The notes beneath the pieces were generated by a model. It was not told where the DNA came from and made no database searches. It saw nothing but the letters and a program-made list of their open reading frames with translations. The position numbers and the translations under genes are program-made. Positions 26,600 through 36,377 of a DNA stretch of 64,000 nucleotides are shown here, one piece after another. Location of the stretch: the NCBI RefSeq assembly GCF_003260195.1, contig NZ_QEIH01000002.1, forward strand, positions 62,001-126,000, written 5' to 3'. Origin of the DNA: Lutibacter citreus. Lineage in GTDB: Bacteria > Bacteroidota > Bacteroidia > Flavobacteriales > Flavobacteriaceae. Numbering within the stretch: position 1 is the stretch's first letter; every line of letters begins with the position of its first letter.

Positions 26600-27697
26600 T
26601 TACGAGTGTGCAGGTTTAACACCTAGCGTTTTAAGTTGATTAAAATGTTCTAATAATGCTTTTGTAAAAGTCTTGTATTCATTGTAAGGAAGATTAAATT
26701 CCTTTGCTGTTTCTTTAACTATTTTTGCTATTTTCCCATAATGAATATGTGAAATATGCGGGAAAATATGGTGCTCTACTTGATGGTTTAACCCTCCTGT
26801 ATACCAAGATACAAACTTATTTGTTGGAGCAAAGTTTGAAGTAGTATACAATTGGTGTATAGCCCAAGTGTGTTCTAAATTTCCTTCTTTATCAGGCATT
26901 GGCATTTCCGTTTTTGGAACTACGTGCGCTAATTGAAACACAACACTTAATATCATACCTGCAGTGTAATGCATTACAAAAAATCCTATTAATACTTTCC
27001 ACCAAGCAATATCTAAAACTAATAATGGTAAAACTATCCATAGTAAATAATAACAAATTTTTGTAATTACTAAAACTGTCCATTCAGTTGCTGGGTTTGG
27101 AAAATCACCATAAGATAATTTACGTTTTAAATATCTACGCATTTGTTTAAAATCTGTAGTTATTGCCCAATTAATTGTTAGCAACCCATATAAAAATATA
27201 GAATAGTATTTTTGAAATTTATGAATCCCTAACCATTTAGAATGTTTAGAGAAACGTATAATTCTACCAGCATCTATATCCTCATCATGTCCTTGAATAT
27301 TTGTAAAAGAATGATGCAAAACATTATGTTGTACTTTCCAGTTATAAACATTACCGGCTAATATATACATACTGCTACCCATTAACTTATTTACCCATTT
27401 CTTACTTGAAAAAGATTCGTGATTACTATCATGCATCACATTCATTCCAACACCTGCCATTCCAATACCAATTACCACGGTTAATAAAAGTAGTACCCAT
27501 TGAGGCATTGAAACCGTTAAAATTAATACTAAAGGAACTAAAAATAAACTAAACATTATTATTGCCTTAGTATACAATTTCCAATTACCAGTTCTTTTAA
27601 TCTTATTTTCTTTAAAATAAGTATTAACTCTTTTATTTAAGGTTCGAAAAAATTTTGCTTTATCAATTCGTGAAAAGCTTATTACATTATTTTCCAT
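26600..27697 (-). CDS. Membrane acyl-lipid/acyl-CoA fatty acid desaturase
   Basis: A 365-residue di-iron desaturase with about four transmembrane helices. The three histidine boxes are complete: HDSNH from His89, HNVLHH from His124 and HQVEHH (the Q-type third box) near residue 305. The Q-type box links it to front-end or linoleoyl-CoA type desaturases rather than to stearoyl-CoA ones. It would introduce double bonds that keep membranes fluid in the cold. The bond position is not predictable. Confidence 0.9.
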   Translation of the reverse strand: MENNVISFSRIDKAKFFRTLNKRVNTYFKENKIKRTGNWKLYTKAIIMFSLFLVPLVLILTVSMPQWVLLLLTVVIGIGMAGVGMNVMHDSNHESFSSKKWVNKLMGSSMYILAGNVYNWKVQHNVLHHSFTNIQGHDEDIDAGRIIRFSKHSKWLGIHKFQKYYSIFLYGLLTINWAITTDFKQMRRYLKRKLSYGDFPNPATEWTVLVITKICYYLLWIVLPLLVLDIAWWKVLIGFFVMHYTAGMILSVVFQLAHVVPKTEMPMPDKEGNLEHTWAIHQLYTTSNFAPTNKFVSWYTGGLNHQVEHHIFPHISHIHYGKIAKIVKETAKEFNLPYNEYKTFTKALLEHFNQLKTLGVKPAHS

Positions 27698-27850
27698 ATT
27701 ATTTTATTATATTATCACATATAACGTATGCCAAAACTACGCCAAATTAAGTTTTTAAATCAAATTTTGGGTAAAATATAACAATTTTTGAAAAGATGTT
27801 AATTTAATTTTTGAAATAGTAAATTAGCCATCTAAAATTATTGAACAATA

Positions 27851-28480
27851 ATGGAAACTATTTTAAATCACTTTTCTAATCTATCTGAGTTGCAGATTAA
27901 ACAATTTTCAATGCTAGAATCTCTTTATAAAGATTGGAATGCTCAAATAAATGTAATCTCAAGAAAAGATATTGATGAATTATACACCAAACACGTACTG
28001 CATTCATTAGGAATTGCCAAAGTTGTGGAGTTTAAACCTGGAGCTAACATTTTAGATGTTGGTACTGGAGGTGGATTTCCTGGAATTCCATTGGCTATTC
28101 TATTCCCTGAATCAAATTTTTATTTGGTAGATTCTATTGGAAAAAAAATTAAAGTTGTTAATGAAGTAGCAAAAGAACTTGGTTTAACCAATGTTAAAGC
28201 AGAACAAATTAGAGCTGAATCTGTAAAAGGTGAATTCGATTTTATTGTAAGTAGAGCTGTCACTAAAATGGATGACTTTGTTAAATGGGTTCGAAAAAAG
28301 ATAGCAAAAAAACAAAATCATTCTATTAAAAATGGAATTTTATACTTAAAAGGAGGTGATTTAACAGAGGAATTAGCCAATTTTCCAAAAACAACTATTT
28401 ATAATATATCAGATTATTTTAGTGATGATTTCTTTGAAACAAAAAAAGTTGTGCATATTCCACTTAAATTTAAGCCTTAA
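27851..28480 (+). CDS. rsmG: 16S rRNA (guanine-527-N7) methyltransferase
   Basis: A 209-residue class I SAM methyltransferase that modifies G527 of 16S rRNA. The SAM loop ILDVGTGGGFPGIPLAILFP, the KIKVVNEVAKELGL segment and the FIVSRAVTKM motif are diagnostic. Its stop codon overlaps that of the convergent DUF502 gene. Confidence 0.96.
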   Translation: METILNHFSNLSELQIKQFSMLESLYKDWNAQINVISRKDIDELYTKHVLHSLGIAKVVEFKPGANILDVGTGGGFPGIPLAILFPESNFYLVDSIGKKIKVVNEVAKELGLTNVKAEQIRAESVKGEFDFIVSRAVTKMDDFVKWVRKKIAKKQNHSIKNGILYLKGGDLTEELANFPKTTIYNISDYFSDDFFETKKVVHIPLKFKP

Positions 28481-29061
28481 TTTTTTTTTGATGTATCCCA
28501 ACTTGTTAATCCGGCTGAAACTATAAACTTCATCATTTCACTTGAATTTACTTTTAATATTTTCACATGGGTTTTCGGTACAATAAATAATTCACCTGAA
28601 AAGTTATACGAATGAGGAAAATAAACGGCAACTTTATCTAATTCATTTAAAATTGCCAAATTTTCTTCCGTAATAAAGCCTAATTTTTCTAAATCGGAAC
28701 TACCACTCATTTTTACAATTACTGGCTTATTAAATTTTTTCTCTTTACCAACAAATGCAGAGAACAAATCTTTAATTGCAAAATAAATAAAATTTAATAA
28801 AGGAACTCTTTTTATAATATTTTGAAAAATAACCTTTAAAGGATCTGCAATAATTGTTTTCCCAATAAACCCAATTAAAATCAAGAAAAATAATAGACTT
28901 AAAAAACCTAAGCCTGGTATTTTAACTTCAAAAAACTGAATTAAATATTCCTGTAAAAGCCCATCCATAAACATAAATACGTTATAAATTATATAACTTG
29001 TTATGGTTAAAGGAGCCAAATATAAAACCCCTTGCAAAAGGTAATTAATTATTTTTTTCAT
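28477..29061 (-). CDS. DUF502 family membrane protein
   Basis: A 194-residue protein with two N-terminal transmembrane helices (about 9-29 and 48-70) and a soluble domain with the family marks GKTIIADPLKVIFQNIIKRVPLLNFIYFAIKDL and VAVYFPHSYNFSGELFIVP. Function unknown. The C-terminus overlaps the rsmG stop on the other strand by four bases. Confidence 0.88.
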   Translation of the reverse strand: MKKIINYLLQGVLYLAPLTITSYIIYNVFMFMDGLLQEYLIQFFEVKIPGLGFLSLLFFLILIGFIGKTIIADPLKVIFQNIIKRVPLLNFIYFAIKDLFSAFVGKEKKFNKPVIVKMSGSSDLEKLGFITEENLAILNELDKVAVYFPHSYNFSGELFIVPKTHVKILKVNSSEMMKFIVSAGLTSWDTSKKN

Positions 29062-29195
29062 AAGAATTCATTTACAAATTGATAATAAATATACAACTAA
29101 TCCACAACGAAATTCATATATCTTCAATTCTTACACAACTAATTAAAAAAGTTAATTGTTATGACATTTGTTATACTTTAATTAAAATAAAAAGG

Positions 29196-29203
29196 TAATT
29201 TTG
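29196..29203 (+). promoter_or_regulatory. -7 box of the small gene at 29228
   Basis: TAATTTTG matches TAnnTTTG, 24 bases before ATG 29228. It overlaps the earlier in-frame TTG at 29201, which argues against TTG as the start. Confidence 0.6.
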
Positions 29204-29227
29204 TCTTCTATTATAAAACCAACTATT

Positions 29228-29407
29228 ATGAGTAATACTAAAGAATGTTTAGTTTGTAAAAAATCTTCAAATGAAATACCTCTAACAAAATTCTATTACC
29301 AAGAAAGCGAATTTTATATCTGTCCTCAACATATACCGGTTATAATACATAAACCTCAAGAGTTAATTGGCTTATTAGATGGTGCAGACAACTTTGAAGC
29401 AGTATAA
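29228..29407 (+). CDS. Small zinc-ribbon-like protein
   Basis: A 59-residue protein starting MSNTKECLVCKK. It has a CxxC pair (residues 7 and 10) and a later CPQH, which together could bind one zinc ion. The ATG at 29228 is preferred to the in-frame TTG at 29201 because the promoter overlaps the TTG. Terminated by a strong hairpin. No named family was recognised. Confidence 0.75.
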   Translation: MSNTKECLVCKKSSNEIPLTKFYYQESEFYICPQHIPVIIHKPQELIGLLDGADNFEAV

Positions 29408-29424
29408 TTTTTACAAAAAGCAAT

Positions 29425-29453
29425 AAAAAAAGCGCCAATTGGCGCTTTTTTTA
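29425..29453. terminator. Bidirectional intrinsic terminator
   Basis: Perfect 16-base palindrome AGCGCCAATTGGCGCT at 29431-29446 between A and T runs, shared by the small zinc-ribbon gene (+) and pruA (-). Confidence 0.9.
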
Positions 29454-29467
29454 TATTAAGAACTTTA

Positions 29468-31186
29468 TTATTTCTTGAATTTATCAGATAAGTCTTTTCC
29501 AAATTCTTTTAATTTTTCAACAGCACTTTCTACTTCTTTCTCTACAGTTTCTAAAGTAGATTCTCCTAAAAATGGATATCTATAATCAGTTGGTGGAACA
29601 AAAGTTTCTTTAATTGTTCTATTACTTACCCAACGTAATAAATTCCATACAGAACCAGCTTTATCATTTGTACCAGATCCACGAGCCCCACCAAATGGTT
29701 GTTGACCAACAACAGCACCAGTAGGTTTATCATTTATATAAAAATTACCAGCTGCATTTTCTAATTTATTAGTAGCAATATCAATTACATATCTGTCTCC
29801 ACTAAAAATAGCTCCTGTTAAAGCAAATTCACTTGTTTTATCTACAATATCTAACACTTCCTCCCATTTGTCATCTTCATATACATAAATTGTAATGATA
29901 GGACCAAATAATTCAGTTGTCATAGTTTTATATTGAGGGTTTGTTGTAAGAATAACTGTTGGCTCAATAAAATACCCTTCAGAATCATCATAACCACCAC
30001 CTATTACTATTTCAGCATCATCATCTTCTTTTACTTGATCAATATAACTAGATAATTTTTTGAAAGCTCTATCATCAATAACTGAATTAATAAAGTTTGT
30101 AGGGTCTTCTGGAGAACCCATTTTAAAAGATTTTAAATCTTTTTCTACTGAAGTCTTTATATCTGCCCATAAGCTTTTTGGTAAATAAGCTCTTGATGCA
30201 GCTGAACATTTTTGCCCTTGATATTCAAAAGCTCCTCTTGAAATAGCTGTTGCAACTTCCAAAGCATTTGAACTTGGGTGTGCCCAAATAAAATCTTTAC
30301 CACCAGTTTCACCAACAATTCTAGGATACGTTTTATACGTATTCATATTTTTACCAATAGTTTCCCAGAAACTGTTAAATACTGGAGTAGAGCCCGTAAA
30401 GTGAACACCTGAAAAATCTGAACTATTTAATAAAACATCTGTAATTGTTCCTGAATTTCCTGTTACCATATTAATTACTCCATCAGGTAAACCAGCTGCT
30501 TTAAATAATTCCATAATTACTTGTGCAGAATATACTTGTGAACGTGCAGGTTTCCAAATAACAACATTCCCCATTAAAGCAGGAGCAGCAGGTAAATTAC
30601 CCGCAATTGCAGTAAAGTTAAAAGGTGTAATTGCATACACAAAACCTTCAAGTGGACGGTATTCCATACGATTCCAAATTCCTGGAGACGATTCTGGTTG
30701 ATTGCTATATATTTGAGTCATAAACTCTACGTTAAAACGTAAAAAATCTATTAACTCACATGCTGCATCAATTTCTGCTTGATATACATTTTTAGATTGT
30801 GCAATCATAGTTGCAGCATTCATTTTATACCTAAACGGTCCAGCTAATAAATCTGCAGCTTTTAAAAATATAGCAGCTCTGTGCTCCCAACTTGTTGCAG
30901 CCCATTTTACTCTTGCTTCGGCAGCTTTTTCAACAGCCAACTCAATATGCTCTTTATCTGCAGTATGATATTGACCTACACAATGTTTATGATCATGTGG
31001 CGGGTGAATATCTACAGTATTTCCTGTTCTAAATTCTTTTCCTCCAATATAAAAAGGAATATCTACCTTTTCATTATACATTTTCTTGTAAGTGTCCAAT
31101 ACTAGTTTACGTTCTGGTGATCCCGGAGCGTAAGATTTAACTGGTTCATTTACTGCCTTTGGTACATTATAAAATCCTGAAGCCAT
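29468..31186 (-). CDS. pruA: 1-pyrroline-5-carboxylate dehydrogenase (L-glutamate gamma-semialdehyde dehydrogenase)
   Basis: A 572-residue aldehyde dehydrogenase of the mitochondrial-P5CDH type that oxidises glutamate semialdehyde to glutamate with NAD, the second step of proline breakdown. Catalytic Cys327 (YQGQKCSAA) and Glu293 (VGETGGKDF) are present, as is the start VNEPVKSYAPGSPER. The conserved core ends at PTDYRYPFLG near 541; the last about 31 residues form a charged amphipathic helix (LETVEKEVESAVEKLKEF) not normally seen. Monofunctional, with no proline dehydrogenase domain. Confidence 0.94.
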   Translation of the reverse strand: MASGFYNVPKAVNEPVKSYAPGSPERKLVLDTYKKMYNEKVDIPFYIGGKEFRTGNTVDIHPPHDHKHCVGQYHTADKEHIELAVEKAAEARVKWAATSWEHRAAIFLKAADLLAGPFRYKMNAATMIAQSKNVYQAEIDAACELIDFLRFNVEFMTQIYSNQPESSPGIWNRMEYRPLEGFVYAITPFNFTAIAGNLPAAPALMGNVVIWKPARSQVYSAQVIMELFKAAGLPDGVINMVTGNSGTITDVLLNSSDFSGVHFTGSTPVFNSFWETIGKNMNTYKTYPRIVGETGGKDFIWAHPSSNALEVATAISRGAFEYQGQKCSAASRAYLPKSLWADIKTSVEKDLKSFKMGSPEDPTNFINSVIDDRAFKKLSSYIDQVKEDDDAEIVIGGGYDDSEGYFIEPTVILTTNPQYKTMTTELFGPIITIYVYEDDKWEEVLDIVDKTSEFALTGAIFSGDRYVIDIATNKLENAAGNFYINDKPTGAVVGQQPFGGARGSGTNDKAGSVWNLLRWVSNRTIKETFVPPTDYRYPFLGESTLETVEKEVESAVEKLKEFGKDLSDKFKK

Positions 31187-31293
31187 ATTAATATTATTTT
31201 ATAAATTTTTAGTTTAAATTTGCCTACAAAGTTACAAAATAGTATCGTAATATTGTTTTGAAAACTGATACTGATTATTCAAATTTTGATAGT

Positions 31294-32001
31294 ATGTGCA
31301 CTGTTACGTTTATTCCTTTAGCAAATAATGACTTTATTCTAACTTCTAATAGAGATGAATCAAAGCTAAGAGAAACCCTTCATCCTCAAAAATATTTTGA
31401 AGATGGTGTAGAAATGATTTATCCAAAAGATAAAATTGCCGGAGGAACTTGGATTGGCACTAGCTCAAAAAAAAGATTGGTTTGTGTTTTAAATGGAGCC
31501 TTTATAAAACACTCAAAAAAGACGAAATATAAAAAAAGTAGAGGTGTTATTGCAAAAGAAATATTAGCTCATAACAACTTTGAATTATTTATTAATGAAC
31601 TTAATTTAAATAATATTGAACCTTTCACAATTATTATTACAGATTGGAATGAAATTGATTTAAAACTATTTGAACTTATTTGGGATGGAAATAAAAAATA
31701 TATTACAAGACTAAAAAACGAACCTAAAATTTGGTCTTCTTCAACATTATATGATTCAGAATCAAAAAAACTAAGAATTACCTGGTTTAATAATTGGCTT
31801 TTAAAAAACGATTTAAGTTCAAAATCTATTTTAAATTTTCATCATTCAAAAATTGGAGATTTAGAACAATCTATTTATATGAAAAGAGCTTATGTTGAAA
31901 CTGTTAGTATAACATCAATTAAAAAAGAAAAAGAAGCTATAAATATTAACTATGAAGATTTAGTTCACTCAAAAAAATCGCTTTTTCAAACTAACTTATA
32001 A
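31294..32001 (+). CDS. NRDE family protein (Ntn-hydrolase fold)
   Basis: A 235-residue protein of the NRDE/TANGO2 family. The start is set at the ATG giving MCTVTFIP, as Cys2 is the conserved (likely nucleophilic) residue of the family; the frame is open 12 codons further upstream to a TTG, which would bury it. The NRDES motif appears as TSNRDESK and the second motif as AGGTWIGTSS. Members bind or handle lipids or heme in eukaryotes. It overlaps the end of the convergent DUF3667 gene by 11 bases. Confidence 0.88.
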   Translation: MCTVTFIPLANNDFILTSNRDESKLRETLHPQKYFEDGVEMIYPKDKIAGGTWIGTSSKKRLVCVLNGAFIKHSKKTKYKKSRGVIAKEILAHNNFELFINELNLNNIEPFTIIITDWNEIDLKLFELIWDGNKKYITRLKNEPKIWSSSTLYDSESKKLRITWFNNWLLKNDLSSKSILNFHHSKIGDLEQSIYMKRAYVETVSITSIKKEKEAININYEDLVHSKKSLFQTNL

Positions 32002-33151
32002 TAAAAGAAAGTATAGCCACAATTATAAACCCAACCAAACCTAAAAACATATAATAACTATTTAAAAGAATTAATTTTATTACAGTTTTTATTCTGCTCT
32101 GTTCATAAAAGAATCTCAATGCCTTATATAAGTAAAACAAAAATAAAAGTGTAAAAATCCAGCCTACATTATTGGTTTCTATAAAAATCCCGCATAATAA
32201 AAAGATGCTTAATATTAGAAAAAAAACAGTTTGCGTGTTAAATACAAATATTAAATGTTCCATATAAGAAAATTTTCTTCTTATAAATAACAACTTTAGA
32301 AACAGCGTAAAAACTGGCAGAAAAATAAATAGTGAAATTGAAATATATGAAATTATCTTTTTCTTATATGCTGTCCCTCCATCTTTTCTTAATTCTTCAT
32401 AATTTTTCCTAACATTTATAACTTGTTGGCTATAAAATTTATTCCAAAATGTTTTTTCATAGCCTAAACTATCCAAAATTTGAACATTCGAATAATTTTG
32501 ATGTTTCTTTATAAAATGATGAAAATCATTCATTCGCTTAAAGGGTCTAATATTTTCTACAGTTTCCGATTCAATATAATATACATATTCTTTTTCAGGC
32601 TTATCAGACCTAGTTTCATAAAACTTATATATATTCCCTAAATTTGAAATTATTTTAGTTCTTACAGAATCTTGTGGTGATTCCGCTATAGCCTTTGTTT
32701 TTACCTCTGAAATTATTGAATCTATCTGCACCTTATTAACTTGAGCTAACGAATCTATACTTCTAGAAGTTTCTGCAACATTATCGACTATACCATGAGA
32801 ATCTATTTTATTTGAAATCCCCAAAATCAAGAAAAAAATTATTGATACATTTAAATACAATTGAAATGGATTTACAAATCTAGCGCGCTTTCCTTTTATA
32901 TAGTCTTTAGATACTTTTCCTGGCCTACTTAATAAAGGAACAAATGTTCTCCAAAAACGAGAATCATATGATAAAAATCCTGAAAATAAATTATTTATAA
33001 AAATTCCAAAACTTAATTGTTTAGTAGAATTCTTTTGTCCACAATTTGAGCAAAAATTTTCATTACCAGTTAATGGCATTCCACAATTTAAGCACTCTAA
33101 CCCTTTTACTTGCTTGGCTTTCAGCTTAAATTTCATTAAGGAGAATTTCAT
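31991..33151 (-). CDS. DUF3667 membrane protein with zinc ribbon
   Basis: A 386-residue protein. An N-terminal zinc ribbon, CLNCG and CSNCG near residues 20-37, leads into a DUF3667 region (FGIFINNLFSGFLSYDSRFWRTF, RPGKVSKDYIKGKRARFVNPFQLYLNVS) and a membrane helix. A coiled, charged section follows, and then four to five transmembrane helices. Function unknown; common in Bacteroidetes. It starts four bases after apaG and may be cotranscribed. Confidence 0.88.
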   Translation of the reverse strand: MKFSLMKFKLKAKQVKGLECLNCGMPLTGNENFCSNCGQKNSTKQLSFGIFINNLFSGFLSYDSRFWRTFVPLLSRPGKVSKDYIKGKRARFVNPFQLYLNVSIIFFLILGISNKIDSHGIVDNVAETSRSIDSLAQVNKVQIDSIISEVKTKAIAESPQDSVRTKIISNLGNIYKFYETRSDKPEKEYVYYIESETVENIRPFKRMNDFHHFIKKHQNYSNVQILDSLGYEKTFWNKFYSQQVINVRKNYEELRKDGGTAYKKKIISYISISLFIFLPVFTLFLKLLFIRRKFSYMEHLIFVFNTQTVFFLILSIFLLCGIFIETNNVGWIFTLLFLFYLYKALRFFYEQSRIKTVIKLILLNSYYMFLGLVGFIIVAILSFIIS

Positions 33152-33155
33152 TTTT

Positions 33156-33542
33156 CTAATTACTTATATTAGGAACCATTAATTGAAATGTAGGTATATA
33201 AACTTTAAAATTACTAGAAGTTGCCAAATTTACCATTTTATAATATCCCTTCATTGAACCTATTGGTGAAGTTAAAAAACAATTTGAACTGTAAGTATAG
33301 ACGTCTGAAGGTTTTAACACTGGTTTTTCACCAATAACTCCATCGCCTTCAACTATTCCAGTAATATTTAAAGAATCAAAAATTGTCCAAAACCGTTCTA
33401 ATAACTGAACTGTTTCATTGCTTTGATTTTCAATAGTAATTTGATAACTAAAAACATAATACATCTTATAATTTCGATAACGGGTTCCCTCGTAATTCGA
33501 TATTACTGAAATTTTTATTCCGTTTGTTACTTGTTGTACCAT
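33156..33542 (-). CDS. apaG: ApaG family protein
   Basis: A 128-residue FN3-like beta-sandwich protein of the ApaG family. The marks are FSYQITIENQSNETVQLLERFWTI, GEGVIGEKPVLKP-type loop (GDGVIGEKPVLKPSDVYTYSS) and GSMKGYYKM. The family is linked to magnesium/cobalt resistance and Ap4A levels but its biochemical role is unclear. Length normal. Confidence 0.93.
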   Translation of the reverse strand: MVQQVTNGIKISVISNYEGTRYRNYKMYYVFSYQITIENQSNETVQLLERFWTIFDSLNITGIVEGDGVIGEKPVLKPSDVYTYSSNCFLTSPIGSMKGYYKMVNLATSSNFKVYIPTFQLMVPNISN

Positions 33543-33592
33543 AACAATCTATAAATTGTGAACTATCAAATATACTAAATTTCTTAAACTTA

Positions 33593-34846
33593 TTAATTGT
33601 TTAACTTTTTAGAATTACCATATCCAACGCCAATTACCTGAGTATATCTACTTCCAAATTTTTTGTAATAAACTAACACTGTATAATCATTTTCAGTTTG
33701 ATAAAAAGATCCATCAATATCACTATTACTTATTTCACCATTAACGTTTTTAGTTACATATTGATAATTATAAAAACCTTGTTTTAACAATAACTTACCA
33801 TCATAAAGACCTGTTTCACTATTGTAAATCATTTTATTGGTTTCATTTAATTGCCAATTATTAAAGTTTCCATGGATATATATTTCTTTCCCATCTAAAT
33901 TTTCTAAACAACTTAAATTAAAATGAACCCAGCCATAATCTGCATCTGTATTATTATTTTGCCCATCTAATGTTCTAATTACAAAATTTCCATTAATATC
34001 TTCAAATAATGTATATGGATCATCAATTCGTTCTTCATTTGTATACAAATATGCATGATATAACTTTGGTCCTTGCTCAACATTTGCAATATTTAATGTT
34101 GTATTTCGAATTGATTTTGTATCAAAAAACAGAAATTCATTACCCGCTTTAAAGTTAGTTTCTTTATTATATTTATAAAGCAATTGAGTTCCTCTATAAA
34201 ATTGTGGTTTTAAACCTTCAATAGCTGTTTGCCAATTATTATTTTGTAATACTACAGGTAAAATTTCAACTTTTGGATTGTTAATTCTTAAACTCGGATG
34301 GTTAATAATAAATTCTACAGACTGTGTTGAGTTAATATTTGCAATAGATCTACTTTTATAAACTGTTACACCAACTGTTGTTTTTGACTCATAAACTACA
34401 AACCTTCTTTGAAATACTATTTCTTCGTCTTCATTTAAAACTGAAATAATATAATTTCCTGAAATCATTAATCGTGTATTATCATTGGGAATAGTTAAGC
34501 TGTAATTTGTATAAGGTTGAAGAGTGTTAAAGGAGTTTTCATAATCTCTAATTCTGTCTTCAGCAAAACCATCTACAAATTCAGAATCTGAAAGGTTAGA
34601 TGACTCCCAATTATAGTCACAATGCTCAATTTTATAGGTATAATCATGTTCATCTGCATTTAAGTCATCAAAACTTAGTTTAATTTTCTCATTTAACCTC
34701 ACAATTGGGGCATACATATTTGTTGATGCTGATCTTAAAATAATTGTTTTAATATTTTCAGAATCAACAACTTTACTTTGTGAAAAAGAAAGCGGAATTA
34801 CACAAATAAATATAAAAAAAAGTACGATTTGTTTCAATTTTAGCAA
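33593..34846 (-). CDS. Type IX secretion system plug protein (DUF5103)
   Basis: A 417-residue exported protein (signal peptide to about FSQSK, residue 24) of the DUF5103 family. In Flavobacterium a member of this family was found as the plug that closes the SprA translocon of the type IX secretion system. The N-terminal part carries KIEHCDYNWESS and the C-terminal part the immunoglobulin-like end with NFNNWQLNETNKM and FYQTENDYTVLVYYKKFGSRYTQVIG. No other T9SS gene is close by. Confidence 0.85.
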   Translation of the reverse strand: MLKLKQIVLFFIFICVIPLSFSQSKVVDSENIKTIILRSASTNMYAPIVRLNEKIKLSFDDLNADEHDYTYKIEHCDYNWESSNLSDSEFVDGFAEDRIRDYENSFNTLQPYTNYSLTIPNDNTRLMISGNYIISVLNEDEEIVFQRRFVVYESKTTVGVTVYKSRSIANINSTQSVEFIINHPSLRINNPKVEILPVVLQNNNWQTAIEGLKPQFYRGTQLLYKYNKETNFKAGNEFLFFDTKSIRNTTLNIANVEQGPKLYHAYLYTNEERIDDPYTLFEDINGNFVIRTLDGQNNNTDADYGWVHFNLSCLENLDGKEIYIHGNFNNWQLNETNKMIYNSETGLYDGKLLLKQGFYNYQYVTKNVNGEISNSDIDGSFYQTENDYTVLVYYKKFGSRYTQVIGVGYGNSKKLNN

Positions 34847-34980
34847 AATTTATGGTTGTTATTGTTCAAATTTTATACCAAAAATATAAATGTTATTCTA
34901 ATTATAACGTTTTCGTACACAAAGTATCACAAGGTTTCGTAAAATTTTTATAAAAATCTTATAATTAAGGCAGAAATTCA

Positions 34981-34988
34981 TACTTTTG
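34981..34988 (+). promoter_or_regulatory. -7 box of the nqr operon
   Basis: TACTTTTG matches TAnnTTTG, 35 bases before nqrA. No clear -33 TTG at the usual spacing. Confidence 0.6.
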
Positions 34989-35023
34989 CACCGTTTTTAA
35001 AGACTTTTAAATAAACTCAAAAT

Positions 35024-36373
35024 ATGTCAAAGGACATCCATATTAAAAAAGGTTTAGACATAAAGCTAAAGGGTAAAGCTGAAAAGGCAACCAAAGCAGC
35101 TAGCTCTAGTAGTGTTTACGCTATAAAACCTGAAGATTTCCATAGTATTATACCAAAATTAGCTGTAAAAGTTGGTGCAAAAGTAAAAGCTGGTGAAGCC
35201 ATTTTTTACAATAAAGCCAATGCAGATATGAAATTTCCTGCTCCAGTTAGTGGTGAATTGGTTGATATAATTCGCGGAGAAAAAAGAAAAATTTTAGAAC
35301 TTAAAATCAGCGCTGATTCAACTCAAGAGTTCATAGATTTTGGAATTAAAAATCCAAAAGAAATGAACGGAGAAGAAATTAAGGCTCATTTGTTAGCAAG
35401 TGGTTGTTGGCCATTTATTAAACAAAGACCTTATGATATAATTGCTGATGCTGCAAAAGCTCCAAAAGCTATTTTTGTTTCAGCTTATGCAAGTGCTCCC
35501 TTAGCTGCCAATTACAATTATGTATTGGATGGCAAAGAAAAAGAGCTGCAAGCTGCAATAACTGCATTAAGTAAACTAACAAGTGGAACAGTTCATGTTT
35601 CAGTTGGTAAAAAAGGAAAATCTCCTTTAGAAGGTTTAAATAATTGTACTATTCATAATGTTTCTGGACCGCATCCCGTTGGAAATGTAGGAACTCAAAT
35701 TGCAAAAATAAACCCTGTTAATAAGGGTGAAGTAGTTTGGACAATTACTCCTCAAGATTTAGTTATTATTGGTGAGTTATTACTTACTGGTAAATTTAAT
35801 TCAGAACGTATTATTGCATTGGCTGGTTCTTCTGTAAAAAACCCTCAATACCTTACTACCAAAATAGGTGCTAGTATTGATTCAATTACAAAAGGAAAGT
35901 TAGAAAATGGTTCAATTAGAATTATAAGCGGAAATGTTTTAACAGGAAAAGCCCAAAGTTTAAAAGGTGCTTTAAGTTATTATGATAATATGGTAACTGT
36001 TATTCCTGAAGGAGACGACTATGAATTATTTGGTTGGACAGCTCCTGTTTTCAAAAAAATATCTACTACAAGAGCATTAACTTTTTCTTGGTTAAGTCCA
36101 AATAAGAAATATGACTTAAATACTAATACAAATGGAGAACACAGAGCATTTGTAGTTACAGGTCAATATGAAGAAGTTTTTCCATTGGATATTTTTCCAA
36201 TGCAAATATTAAAAGCTTGTATGTATAAAGATCTTGATGAAATGGAATCTTTAGGAATGTACGAAGTTGCACCTGAAGATTTTGCATTAACTGAGTTTGT
36301 TTGTATTTCTAAACAACCACATCAGGAGATTATTAGAAAAGGCTTAGACGTAATGTTAAAAGAAATAGGATAA
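35024..36373 (+). CDS. nqrA: Na+-translocating NADH:quinone reductase subunit A
   Basis: A 449-residue peripheral subunit of the sodium-pumping NADH:quinone reductase. The start IHIKKGLDIKLKGKA, the biotinyl-lipoyl-like APVSGELVDIIRGEKRKI and GPHPVGNVGTQIAKINPV are typical. First gene of nqrABCDEF, with a -7 box upstream and four bases to nqrB. Confidence 0.97.
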   Translation: MSKDIHIKKGLDIKLKGKAEKATKAASSSSVYAIKPEDFHSIIPKLAVKVGAKVKAGEAIFYNKANADMKFPAPVSGELVDIIRGEKRKILELKISADSTQEFIDFGIKNPKEMNGEEIKAHLLASGCWPFIKQRPYDIIADAAKAPKAIFVSAYASAPLAANYNYVLDGKEKELQAAITALSKLTSGTVHVSVGKKGKSPLEGLNNCTIHNVSGPHPVGNVGTQIAKINPVNKGEVVWTITPQDLVIIGELLLTGKFNSERIIALAGSSVKNPQYLTTKIGASIDSITKGKLENGSIRIISGNVLTGKAQSLKGALSYYDNMVTVIPEGDDYELFGWTAPVFKKISTTRALTFSWLSPNKKYDLNTNTNGEHRAFVVTGQYEEVFPLDIFPMQILKACMYKDLDEMESLGMYEVAPEDFALTEFVCISKQPHQEIIRKGLDVMLKEIG

Positions 36374-36377
36374 GGTT

